NCBI GenBank assembly: GCA_029934875.1
Contig: JAOZLK010000177.1
Span: 1-8,077 of the forward strand
DNA length: 8,077 bases
Origin: Bacteroidales bacterium
GTDB taxonomy: Bacteria > Bacteroidota > Bacteroidia > Bacteroidales > GCA-2748055
Direction of reading: 5' to 3'
Shown here: positions 1-5,786 of the stretch, piece after piece
How the letters are laid out: every line of letters starts with the position of its first letter
Position numbering within the stretch: the first letter of the stretch is position 1
Made by a program: the position numbers and the translations under genes
The notes under the pieces: generated by a model
What the model was told of the DNA's origin: nothing
Database searches by the model: none
The model's input: the letters and a program-made list of their open reading frames with translations, nothing else

Positions 1-742
1 TTTTTTGTTCCATCAGGCCGTCGTTAAAGTGGGCATCGTCTCTGGTGGAGTTTTTCGGGTGATAAAGGTGACAAACAATGGCCCTGTTTTTCATGGATTT
101 CATTTTCAAACCTTTTGATTTCAGGCGCCATTCAATATCATGGTCCTCTCCTACCCCGGGCCGGACATAATCTTCGTCGAAACCGTTGACGCTTAGAAGA
201 TCGTCTTTCCTTATTCCCCAGTTACATCCGGATAGTTTTCTCTCCTTGAAATGCAGCTTGGAATAAGGCCAGTAAAGACCCTCCTTAGTTAGTGTGGAAT
301 CAGAAAACAGGAGCGAAAAGAAGCCCGGTGCTGAAGCCGGTTTTTTTTCATAAATGGCCCCCGTGGTTTTCTTTCCCAGCAGAACCCTTCGCCCGAAAAG
401 GAACTCCCCGGCCTTCATGTTTTTTTTATACTCCTTCAGAAATTGCCGGTGCGGGATGCAGTCGGCATCGATAAATACCAGCGTGTCCCCGCTGGAAATG
501 CGGACTGCTTTATTAAGCATGGTGGTCTTTCGAAAACCAATTTTTTCCTCCTGGTCCACATGAAGAAGGGGAAAGAAATAGTTTCCTTTTGTAGAATCCA
601 GGAAAGATTGAGTTTTAGGATTATTATTATCCTCGGCAACAATCACTTCAAAATCTGTAAAGCTTTGCCTGTTGAATGCAGCAAGAAGAATCTCCAGGTT
701 TAAGAGCTTGTCATAATATGCGATTATTACAGATATTTCCAT
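1..742 (-). CDS. Family 2 glycosyltransferase, partial (C-terminus beyond left edge)
   Basis: Reading the minus strand from ATG at 742 gives 247 codons with no stop up to the window edge, so the gene is 3'-truncated by the window. The N-terminus (MEISVIIAYYDKL, residues 1-13) is the first beta strand of a GT-A nucleotide-sugar fold. VFIDADCIP (89-97) holds the metal- and nucleotide-binding DxD-like motif DAD (92-94). LSGCNWGIRKDDL (170-182) followed by GFDEDY and GVGEDHDIEWRL (196-207) matches the C-terminal galactosyltransferase-like region of family 2 enzymes, where the ED pair (199-200) sits at the expected catalytic-base position. It probably transfers a sugar from a nucleotide donor to a cell-surface glycan or lipid in the cytoplasm; donor and acceptor cannot be told. 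It starts 30 nt after the stop of the P-loop gene and is probably last, or near last, in that minus-strand operon. The start has only a weak purine stretch (CTGGA) before it. Two runs of eight A occur in the coding strand. Confidence 0.88.
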   Translation of the reverse strand, partial: MEISVIIAYYDKLLNLEILLAAFNRQSFTDFEVIVAEDNNNPKTQSFLDSTKGNYFFPLLHVDQEEKIGFRKTTMLNKAVRISSGDTLVFIDADCIPHRQFLKEYKKNMKAGEFLFGRRVLLGKKTTGAIYEKKPASAPGFFSLLFSDSTLTKEGLYWPYSKLHFKERKLSGCNWGIRKDDLLSVNGFDEDYVRPGVGEDHDIEWRLKSKGLKMKSMKNRAIVCHLYHPKNSTRDDAHFNDGLMEQK

Positions 743-772
743 TCCAGGATCAATTTCGTGCAAGTTAAGAAA

Positions 773-1312
773 TTACTTTTCCTTAGGGCTTAGGGTAAAA
801 AGCTTGTTTGAAAAGGAGAGCCATTCCGGCTCAAAATCAAAGCCCGAATCGCCATTATTTACTATAATGGGCTTATATTTTAGATAGTGCTTTTTAATAA
901 TTTGATCCTTTGGGTCTCTTATAAAGAAGAAAATGCCGGGTGTAAGCAACTCACTTAATCCACCGGATTCGGCAACTACCACACCCCCTTCAAGTTGATC
1001 CGCAATCAGACTGAAAGCCTCCCCCAGGTCTTTCTGCTTTGCCATGATGAGATAGACCTTCTTTGCTCCTGCCTGTAATAGCAGGGAACTGTCTTTCAGG
1101 CTGTGGCCCCGCTCTTCAGCAACAAGGAAATCACCAGTCTTGCTGATTAGCACTAAATCTTCATTAAGATCATGAATATGAGGAGATACCTTAATACCAA
1201 TTACTGTAGTTCTTTCAGATAAATGGCGGATGATGTTTGAGGCGAAAGTTGTTTTGCCAACATTGCGGCCGTTGCCTGCGATGAGAATCATATTGGGAAT
1301 ATGCCATTTCAT
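773..1312 (-). CDS. MobB-like P-loop NTP-binding protein
   Basis: This encodes a 179-residue soluble protein. ILIAGNGRNVGKTTFASNI (9-27) contains a clear Walker A motif (GNGRNVGKT, 13-21). GIKVSPHIHDL (39-49) and KDSSLLLQAGAKKVYLI (73-89) resemble the IKH...H and D-S...AGA segments of MobB, the GTP-binding accessory protein of molybdopterin guanine dinucleotide synthesis, and VVVAESGGL (111-119) resembles a Walker B region. These are motif-level resemblances; the exact substrate is unknown and no mobA or molybdoenzyme gene is in view. The protein could instead be a general small P-loop GTPase or kinase. ATG at 1312 is taken as the start because it lies 11 nt after the TauE-like stop codon. 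Met8 (codon 1291-1289) is an equally plausible start and would put Walker A nearer the N-terminus, as is usual in this family. It ends with TAA. Tight spacing to the genes on both sides supports co-transcription. Confidence 0.78.
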   Translation of the reverse strand: MKWHIPNMILIAGNGRNVGKTTFASNIIRHLSERTTVIGIKVSPHIHDLNEDLVLISKTGDFLVAEERGHSLKDSSLLLQAGAKKVYLIMAKQKDLGEAFSLIADQLEGGVVVAESGGLSELLTPGIFFFIRDPKDQIIKKHYLKYKPIIVNNGDSGFDFEPEWLSFSNKLFTLSPKEK

Positions 1313-1323
1313 GATTCTGACAG

Positions 1324-2052
1324 CTAAAAGAGAAATAATTTTATGCTGGCCATCAATAAAACAACGGAAAGGGTATAACGAAGGTAGTTTTCCCCAATAC
1401 GGAAGCTTCCCAGCCAGGATCCCAGCAGCCCACCCAGCAATCCGGCCATAACCATATACATAAGCTGGATTTCAGGCATTTCATTTTTTAATATAAACCC
1501 ACTGACCCCTGCAATGGAATTTACCAGGATAAAGACAGCTGAAACAGCTGCTGTTTGTTTCACTGTTGCCCATCCAAGCAAGATTATAATAGGGCTGAGA
1601 ATAATACCCCCACCAATACCAATAAGGCCGCTGAAGAAGCCAAGAAATGCACCGATAATAAGGGCATGGTAGATGTTTATCTCTTTCAGAACGCCCTCAC
1701 CCTTTCTGACTTTAATGAGCATACGGCCGATGGCAAAAAGCAGAAAGACACCCAGAATGATTTTATATATCCTGGTATCGATACTGAAAGTTCCTCCCAG
1801 AAAAGCAAAAGGGATGGATGTGATGATGAAGGGCCAGAGGAGTTTTAGTTTGAAATGCCCGTTCCTTGTGAAGGAAATAAATGCAATGGAAGAAACGAAA
1901 ATATTCAGGATCAGGGCTGCCGGTCTCATCATTTCCGGAGCAAAGCCAAGTAAAGCCATAAAAGCAAGGTAACCACTTGCCCCTCCATGGCCAACGGAAG
2001 AATACAATATGGCAATCAGGAATATACCCCCTAAAAATAAAATATCTGTCAT
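1324..2052 (-). CDS. TauE/SafE family membrane transporter (putative sulfite/anion exporter)
   Basis: This is a 242-residue, strongly hydrophobic protein with about seven or eight predicted membrane segments. It shows the internal duplication of the TauE/SafE family: an N-terminal half beginning with YSSVGHGGASGYLA (17-30) and a second half with GFFSGLIGIGGGIILSP (138-154), both glycine-rich signature turns followed by a helix. A charged cytoplasmic loop (VRKGEGVLKE, 115-124) separates the halves. Members export sulfite, sulfoacetate or related organosulfur anions, or are uncharacterised, so the substrate here is inferred only from the family. A longer reading frame begins at a TTG at 2067, but that TTG overlaps the ribosome binding site, and ATG at 2052, preceded by AAAGGAG at a 4-nt spacing, is the better start. 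The gene ends in TAG. It is first in the minus-strand operon with the P-loop protein and the glycosyltransferase and is divergent from the signalling operon. Confidence 0.88.
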   Translation of the reverse strand: MTDILFLGGIFLIAILYSSVGHGGASGYLAFMALLGFAPEMMRPAALILNIFVSSIAFISFTRNGHFKLKLLWPFIITSIPFAFLGGTFSIDTRIYKIILGVFLLFAIGRMLIKVRKGEGVLKEINIYHALIIGAFLGFFSGLIGIGGGIILSPIIILLGWATVKQTAAVSAVFILVNSIAGVSGFILKNEMPEIQLMYMVMAGLLGGLLGSWLGSFRIGENYLRYTLSVVLLMASIKLFLF

Positions 2053-2056
2053 CTTT

Positions 2057-2063
2057 CTCCTTT
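2057..2063 (-). promoter_or_regulatory. Strong Shine-Dalgarno deciding the TauE-like start
   Basis: On the minus strand AAAGGAG lies 4 nt before the ATG at 2052. It is the best ribosome binding site in the window; most other starts here have weak or no such sequence. It argues against the upstream TTG at 2067, which would lie at the edge of this site. Confidence 0.7.
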
Positions 2064-2102
2064 CCAATTCATCCCGTATTAATTTGCGGGAATCGGGAGG
2101 AC

Positions 2103-2118
2103 AAGCTGTTTCCGGCTT
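2103..2118. repeat. Short hairpin in TauE-gene leader
   Basis: AAGCTG (2103-2108) pairs with CGGCTT (2113-2118) around a TTTC tetraloop, with one mismatch that is a wobble on one strand. It lies 10 nt from the next hairpin, and both would be in the 5' leader if the candidate promoter at 2177-2209 is used. Confidence 0.4.
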
Positions 2119-2127
2119 ATCCCATAG

Positions 2128-2157
2128 GTCGCCATTCCATCCAGCAGGAATGACGGC
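2128..2157. repeat. Imperfect inverted repeat (REP-like hairpin)
   Basis: CGCCATTCC (2130-2138) and GGAATGACG (2147-2155) form a 9-bp stem around an 8-nt loop, with outer pairing extending to 2128/2157. The single internal mismatch becomes a G-U pair in a minus-strand transcript. The stem is too far from any T-run to be a convincing intrinsic terminator. It resembles intergenic palindromes found in many copies in some bacterial genomes, but copy number cannot be judged from one window. Confidence 0.45.
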
Positions 2158-2174
2158 TCGAAGCTTATTAAGAA

Positions 2175-2186
2175 CACAAAGTTGTG
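2175..2186. promoter_or_regulatory. Small palindrome overlapping the candidate -7 box
   Basis: CACAA-AG-TTGTG is a perfect inverted repeat with 5-bp arms and a 2-bp centre, covering the candidate -7 element of the minus-strand promoter. This position would suit a repressor site, but no regulator is known or encoded nearby, and a palindrome this short can occur by chance. Confidence 0.25.
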
Positions 2187-2209
2187 AAAATAAAAGTTAA
2201 TTATTCAAA
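2177..2209 (-). promoter_or_regulatory. Candidate Bacteroidota-type promoter for the TauE-like operon
   Basis: On the minus strand, TTTG (2209-2206) is followed after 21 nt by CAACTTTG (2184-2177), one base away from the phylum's -7 consensus TAnnTTTG. The -33/-7 spacing fits the published pattern for Bacteroides and Flavobacterium. The predicted leader would be roughly 115-120 nt and contain both hairpins. The match is short and could arise by chance in AT-rich DNA. Confidence 0.35.
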
Positions 2210-2334
2210 ATACCTGCAAGTAAAATGTATGAAGCAGGGCCAGTTTGGGCCGGAAGTATGTCCCCCTTCATGCTGTCGGAAGGCTATTTCTCCATCTGAA
2301 AGGGGAAGACTTCATATCGACGAAATATAGGGAT

Positions 2335-2354
2335 TAAACATTTGAGGATGTTTA
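2335..2354. promoter_or_regulatory. Perfect 7-bp inverted repeat upstream of the signalling operon
   Basis: TAAACAT (2335-2341) and ATGTTTA (2348-2354) are perfectly complementary with a 6-nt spacer, 56 nt before the proposed start of the phosphatase gene. It may be an operator or a weak stem-loop in the mRNA leader; a short T-rich stretch follows, but the stem is too AT-rich for a convincing terminator. Confidence 0.3.
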
Positions 2355-2409
2355 TTGTTTTTAATGGATCGGAGCACCAATTTATATAACAATATTTGAA
2401 GTAGCTGCC

Positions 2410-4494
2410 TTGCCTCTGTCCGGCTGGCCATACGCAGCCCTCATCATTGTTATTCTCCTCCTGCTTTACATCATCAGAAAGTATGAAAAGAACCTGCAGG
2501 AAGAGAAACTTCGGAACGAGAAAAGCCGGGTACTGAAAGCAGAGTCTGATTTTACCAAGACCCGGAAGGAATACCTGGAAGTACTGGATAGTCTGCAGGA
2601 TGGTTATGTGGAAACGGATAAAGACGGGATCATCAGCCATGTGAATCTTCCTTTCCTGGGAGAGTTGGGTTACAGTTCAGGGGAGGAGGTCGTTGGCAAA
2701 CGTTTTTGGGATCTTACCCGGAAGAAATATGCAAAAGATGTATCCGCTAAGTTTGAAGCTCTGTTGGAGACCGGTCTTGCCCCGGAGCGTTTTGAGACTG
2801 GTTTTTACGGAAAAGATGGCAGGCATTTTATCGGGGAGGTAGCGCTCTCGCCTATTCTTGATCAGGAGCTAACTGTTGGGACGAAGGCCACAATCAGGAA
2901 CAGTACTCAGAGATTTGAAGCGGAAAGGGAAATGGCTGTTCAAAAGGACTTTCTTGATGAACTTCTTCAGCAAACCCCGGTTGCGGTTGTAATCATTGCT
3001 ACGAACCGCAAAATTTCGTTTGTAAACGCCTCTTTCGAAGAGCTTTTCGGCTATGCTTCTCGGGAAGCCATCGGCGAAAGGCTGGAAAATCTTTTGTCCT
3101 CCCCGGAAATTCAGGAAGAACTGAAAGAGTGTTCAGCTAACTACCAGGATGAGCGGATATTTCTGAGTGGCCGTCGGAAGACTAAGGGGGGGGGTCTGAC
3201 TGATGTGGAGGTGTTTGCACAGCGCTTTTTTGTGGGCAGTCGAAACTATGGACACCTGGTATTTTACAGCGATATTTCCCTGAGGGTGAAGGCTGAAGAG
3301 GTTTTAAGGATGGCCAGGGACCTTGCTGAGCGCGACCTGGAGATGGGCCGGGAAATGCAGTCGGGCTTTTTCCCACAAACACTTCCAGCTTTACCTGGTT
3401 GGGATGTATTCACCTATTTTAATGCGGCCCGGCAGGTATCGGGTGATTTTTATGATGTGTTCCCCATAGGTAATCAAGGCTACCATGGCTTTGTAGTTGC
3501 AGATGTATGTGACAAGGGGGTGGGGGCGGCACTGTTTATGGTACTCTTGCGATCACTTATACGCTCCTATAGTGAGCAACACCAGGAAGAAAGAGGGGTG
3601 GACAAATTGTTGCATCAGATTGCTGTTAAAGTAAATCGTTACATCGTTGAAACCCACGGGCAGTCCAATATGTTTGCCACCCTGGTATTGGGGATTCTGG
3701 ACCCGGCTACAAACCGACTTTCTTATATCAATGGCGGACATGACGCACCGCTTTTACTGGATACGAGTGGGAATATCCGGAAAGTGCTGGAGCCAGGCGG
3801 TCCCGCTTTTGGCTTCACAACTGATTTGCCCTTTGAAATCGATGAGCTTGAATTTCTGCCGGGTGAGCTCCTGGTCGCTTTTACTGACGGACTTACAGAG
3901 GCGAAAAATTTAGCTGGCGACTTCTATTCTGATGAGCGCCTCTTAAAGGAAGTGGCTAGATCCTGGCCATCGGCCTTCAGCACAGTGAAGCATCTGGAGG
4001 TGGATGTCAGGTCACACATCGGGAAGCAGGATCAGTTTGATGACATCACCCTGCTCGCTTTGCGCAGATGCCTGCCGGGTGAGACCCCTAGCCACCGCTT
4101 CAGTCGAAAAGCAGAGCTGACTAATCTACCCCTGTTCAGAAATTTCGTAGTGGAAGCCTGCCAGCATATGGGAGTGGATGTCGCGATCACTGAAACCTTT
4201 CGCCTGGCAGTCGACGAGGTATGTTCTAACCTGATTACCCATGGGTATAAGGATTTAGAAATTGGGGAAATTGGCCTGCTCGTTAAGCAAATGAAAAATG
4301 AAATAGTAGTAGAGGTGGAAGACAGCGGGCATCCCTTTGATACCGGAACCGTTGAGGTCCCTGAGCTGGGAAACGACATTACTGAACGGAAAATTGGCGG
4401 ATTGGGAGTATTTCTTGTGAAAGAGATGGTGGATGAAATGAGCTATGAGAGCATGGAGGGCCGGAATTTCCTGTCCTTAAAAATGAGATGTTAG
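2410..4494 (+). CDS. Membrane-anchored PAS-PAS-SpoIIE phosphatase-RsbW-like kinase
   Basis: This 694-residue signalling protein has one N-terminal membrane helix (about 8-22), a charged coiled-coil linker (23-55), two PAS-like regions (about 53-165 and 180-292), a PP2C/SpoIIE serine phosphatase domain (about 325-552) and a C-terminal HATPase of the RsbW/SpoIIAB type (about 560-692). Phosphatase motifs are complete: SGDFYDV (344-350), ADVCDKGVGAALF (364-376), NGGHDAPLL (441-449), FTDGLTEA (491-498) and DQFDDITLL (541-549), with acidic metal-ligand candidates D346, D365, D493 and D545. The kinase keeps its N-box (E603, N607, H611), EDSG (637-640) and IGGLGV (662-667). By family, the phosphatase would dephosphorylate and the kinase phosphorylate a STAS protein, which is encoded next. 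PAS regions and the membrane anchor suggest sensing of a membrane or redox cue. The only usable start is TTG at 2410; the in-frame stop upstream is at 2362-2364, so the N-terminus is uncertain. A G9 tract lies at 3186-3194. Confidence 0.9.
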   Translation: MPLSGWPYAALIIVILLLLYIIRKYEKNLQEEKLRNEKSRVLKAESDFTKTRKEYLEVLDSLQDGYVETDKDGIISHVNLPFLGELGYSSGEEVVGKRFWDLTRKKYAKDVSAKFEALLETGLAPERFETGFYGKDGRHFIGEVALSPILDQELTVGTKATIRNSTQRFEAEREMAVQKDFLDELLQQTPVAVVIIATNRKISFVNASFEELFGYASREAIGERLENLLSSPEIQEELKECSANYQDERIFLSGRRKTKGGGLTDVEVFAQRFFVGSRNYGHLVFYSDISLRVKAEEVLRMARDLAERDLEMGREMQSGFFPQTLPALPGWDVFTYFNAARQVSGDFYDVFPIGNQGYHGFVVADVCDKGVGAALFMVLLRSLIRSYSEQHQEERGVDKLLHQIAVKVNRYIVETHGQSNMFATLVLGILDPATNRLSYINGGHDAPLLLDTSGNIRKVLEPGGPAFGFTTDLPFEIDELEFLPGELLVAFTDGLTEAKNLAGDFYSDERLLKEVARSWPSAFSTVKHLEVDVRSHIGKQDQFDDITLLALRRCLPGETPSHRFSRKAELTNLPLFRNFVVEACQHMGVDVAITETFRLAVDEVCSNLITHGYKDLEIGEIGLLVKQMKNEIVVEVEDSGHPFDTGTVEVPELGNDITERKIGGLGVFLVKEMVDEMSYESMEGRNFLSLKMRC

Positions 4495-4523
4495 GAACAT
4501 GGTGTAAACTTAGATAAGAGAAG

Positions 4524-4862
4524 ATGAAGATAGAGTTGAAAGATATTAATGGTGTTGCTGTTGTGAGTATTGTTGGGGAACTGGATGCCTTAAGCGCATC
4601 AGAACTCACCGGCTTCTTTGAGTCCCGGGTGGGAGACTCTTACATTAATTTAGTAACTGACCTGGAGGGTCTGAGCTATTCCAGCTCTGCGGGTATTCGA
4701 ATATTTCTTGGTCTGGCCAGGTCATTCAGGCAAAAGGGCGGAGATCTTCGCATTGCTGCGGTCATGCCCCCCGTGGAGAAGATTTTTAAACTGAGCAAAT
4801 TCGACCGGATTGTGAAAGTTTTCCCATCCGTGGAAGATGCTGTTACTAGTTATGATGAATAA
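4524..4862 (+). CDS. STAS-domain anti-sigma-factor-antagonist-like protein
   Basis: This 112-residue protein is made of a single STAS domain. The sequence runs through VAVVSIVGELDA (11-22), the TDLEGLSYSSSAGIRIFLG segment (45-63) and a C-terminal FDRIVKVFPSVEDAV (93-107), the usual order in SpoIIAA/RsbV-type proteins. The phosphoacceptor serine is most likely S55, aligned with the serine of the DSxG motif; the preceding Asp is replaced by Ser (S54), as in many STAS proteins that carry SSAG. It should be the switch protein phosphorylated by the HATPase domain and dephosphorylated by the SpoIIE domain of the gene 29 nt upstream. Its binding partner is not encoded in view and might be an anti-sigma factor, an enzyme or another regulator. 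It ends with TAA, and the patatin-like gene begins 9 nt later, so one transcript is likely. Confidence 0.9.
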   Translation: MKIELKDINGVAVVSIVGELDALSASELTGFFESRVGDSYINLVTDLEGLSYSSSAGIRIFLGLARSFRQKGGDLRIAAVMPPVEKIFKLSKFDRIVKVFPSVEDAVTSYDE

Positions 4863-4871
4863 TAGGATGAT

Positions 4872-5711
4872 ATGACGAAAACGAAGAAAAAGGTAGCCTT
4901 GGTTATTGGGTCCGGGGCCATTAAATGTGCAGCTTCAATTGGAATGTTCCAGGTGCTTGAAGAAGAGAACATTGAGGTGAATCTGGTAGTGGGATGTAGC
5001 GGGGGTGCCATCTATGGAGTTGGGATTGCAGCAGGAATGCCTCTGGATGAAATTCAGGAGTTGTCAGATAACACCTGGACAAAAGATTTGATGCAGGACT
5101 ACATGGTGAACCTGAAGGCTTCAAAAGATGGTAGTCTTAAATTTAATGAAAGGAGCGGCCTGGTTAATGATACTTATCTGAATGAGAAACTCAAAAATAT
5201 TTCTGGAGGAAGATTATTCTCAGATCTAAAAATACCCCTTGTAGTTGTTGCCACTGATATGGTGGATGGCGAACCTGTGGAGTTAGTGGAGGGTGATATT
5301 TTTTCTTCGGTTCGCGCCAGCCTGGCTATTCCCATGATATTTCCTCCCTGGGAAGTTAATGGGCGATTACTGGTGGACGGTGCTGCTTCAAATCCCCTGC
5401 CCATTGATGTTGCCATACAAAATGGTGCAGATGTTGTTTTGGCCATGGGATTTACCATCGATTACCGCAAGCGTTTTCGTTCTCTCACCGCTGTTCAGGA
5501 ACAGATGACCAGCATTTATATGAATAATATTTTCAAAAATGCTTACGCCTTTCATAACCTGGCCCATCACTCGGAGATATTCCCTATCATTCCCGAGTTT
5601 GACAGTACAATATCCATGTTCGACATACATAAGATGCCTCATATTATTGAAAGGGGTAGAGGCGCCACACTTGAGCAACTTCCCCATATTAGGCGCTTGT
5701 TGAAAGATTAG
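4872..5711 (+). CDS. Patatin-like phospholipase (RssA/NTE-type)
   Basis: This 279-residue protein has the hallmarks of a bacterial patatin: the oxyanion-hole loop GSGAIKCAASIG (13-24), the nucleophile elbow GCSGG with Ser43 (41-45), and the catalytic DGA with Asp169 (169-171) followed by SNPLPIDVA. The Ser-Asp dyad is therefore intact and the protein should be an active lipid acyl hydrolase. The length suits the short RssA-like group, and there is no signal peptide or membrane helix, so it is probably cytosolic and acts on the inner face of the membrane. The start ATG at 4872 is preceded by AGGATGAT and lies 9 nt after the STAS stop. Its position as third gene of a partner-switching operon suggests that lipid turnover is controlled by, or signals to, that switch; this is inference. 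It ends with TAG. No clear terminator follows in the 75 nt before the next gene. Confidence 0.9.
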   Translation: MTKTKKKVALVIGSGAIKCAASIGMFQVLEEENIEVNLVVGCSGGAIYGVGIAAGMPLDEIQELSDNTWTKDLMQDYMVNLKASKDGSLKFNERSGLVNDTYLNEKLKNISGGRLFSDLKIPLVVVATDMVDGEPVELVEGDIFSSVRASLAIPMIFPPWEVNGRLLVDGAASNPLPIDVAIQNGADVVLAMGFTIDYRKRFRSLTAVQEQMTSIYMNNIFKNAYAFHNLAHHSEIFPIIPEFDSTISMFDIHKMPHIIERGRGATLEQLPHIRRLLKD

Positions 5712-5786
5712 GATTTCCCGAACTCAATAAGTCCTCCGGCATTAGAATTTTAAGCTATATTTAAGTCTCATCAATTCAGATATAGT

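Larger units (their letters stand above)
2053..2409. other. Divergent intergenic region with hairpins and candidate control sites
   Basis: These 357 nt lie between the start of the TauE-like gene (minus) and the start of the signalling operon (plus). No convincing coding frame is seen. It contains two neighbouring hairpins (2103-2118 and 2128-2157), a candidate minus-strand promoter (2177-2209) with an overlapping palindrome (2175-2186), a looser GC-rich inverted structure at about 2229-2271 (ATGAAG paired with CTTCAT around a GGCC-loop-GGCC core), and a perfect 7-bp inverted repeat at 2335-2354. A clear plus-strand promoter was not found; AACATTTG (2337-2344) and AATATTTG (2391-2398) each match the Bacteroidota -7 box TAnnTTTG with one mismatch but lack a well-placed -33 TTTG. 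Confidence 0.6.

Noticed and set aside
292..703. Several short open frames on both strands
   Set aside because: All lie within the glycosyltransferase frame, which has clear DxD and ED motifs over the whole stretch.
1555..1972. Two overlapping plus-strand open frames of about 100 codons
   Set aside because: They are antisense to the TauE-like transporter; low-complexity and charged, with no family features.
2229..2271. GC-rich inverted structure as an intrinsic terminator
   Set aside because: The stem has a mismatch and a bulge, a long interior, and no T-run follows; no gene ends nearby for it to terminate.
5712..5786. Terminator or promoter between the patatin and GH16 genes
   Set aside because: No stem with a T-run was found; TATATTTA (5756-5763) resembles a -7 box with one mismatch but has no -33 TTTG at the proper distance.
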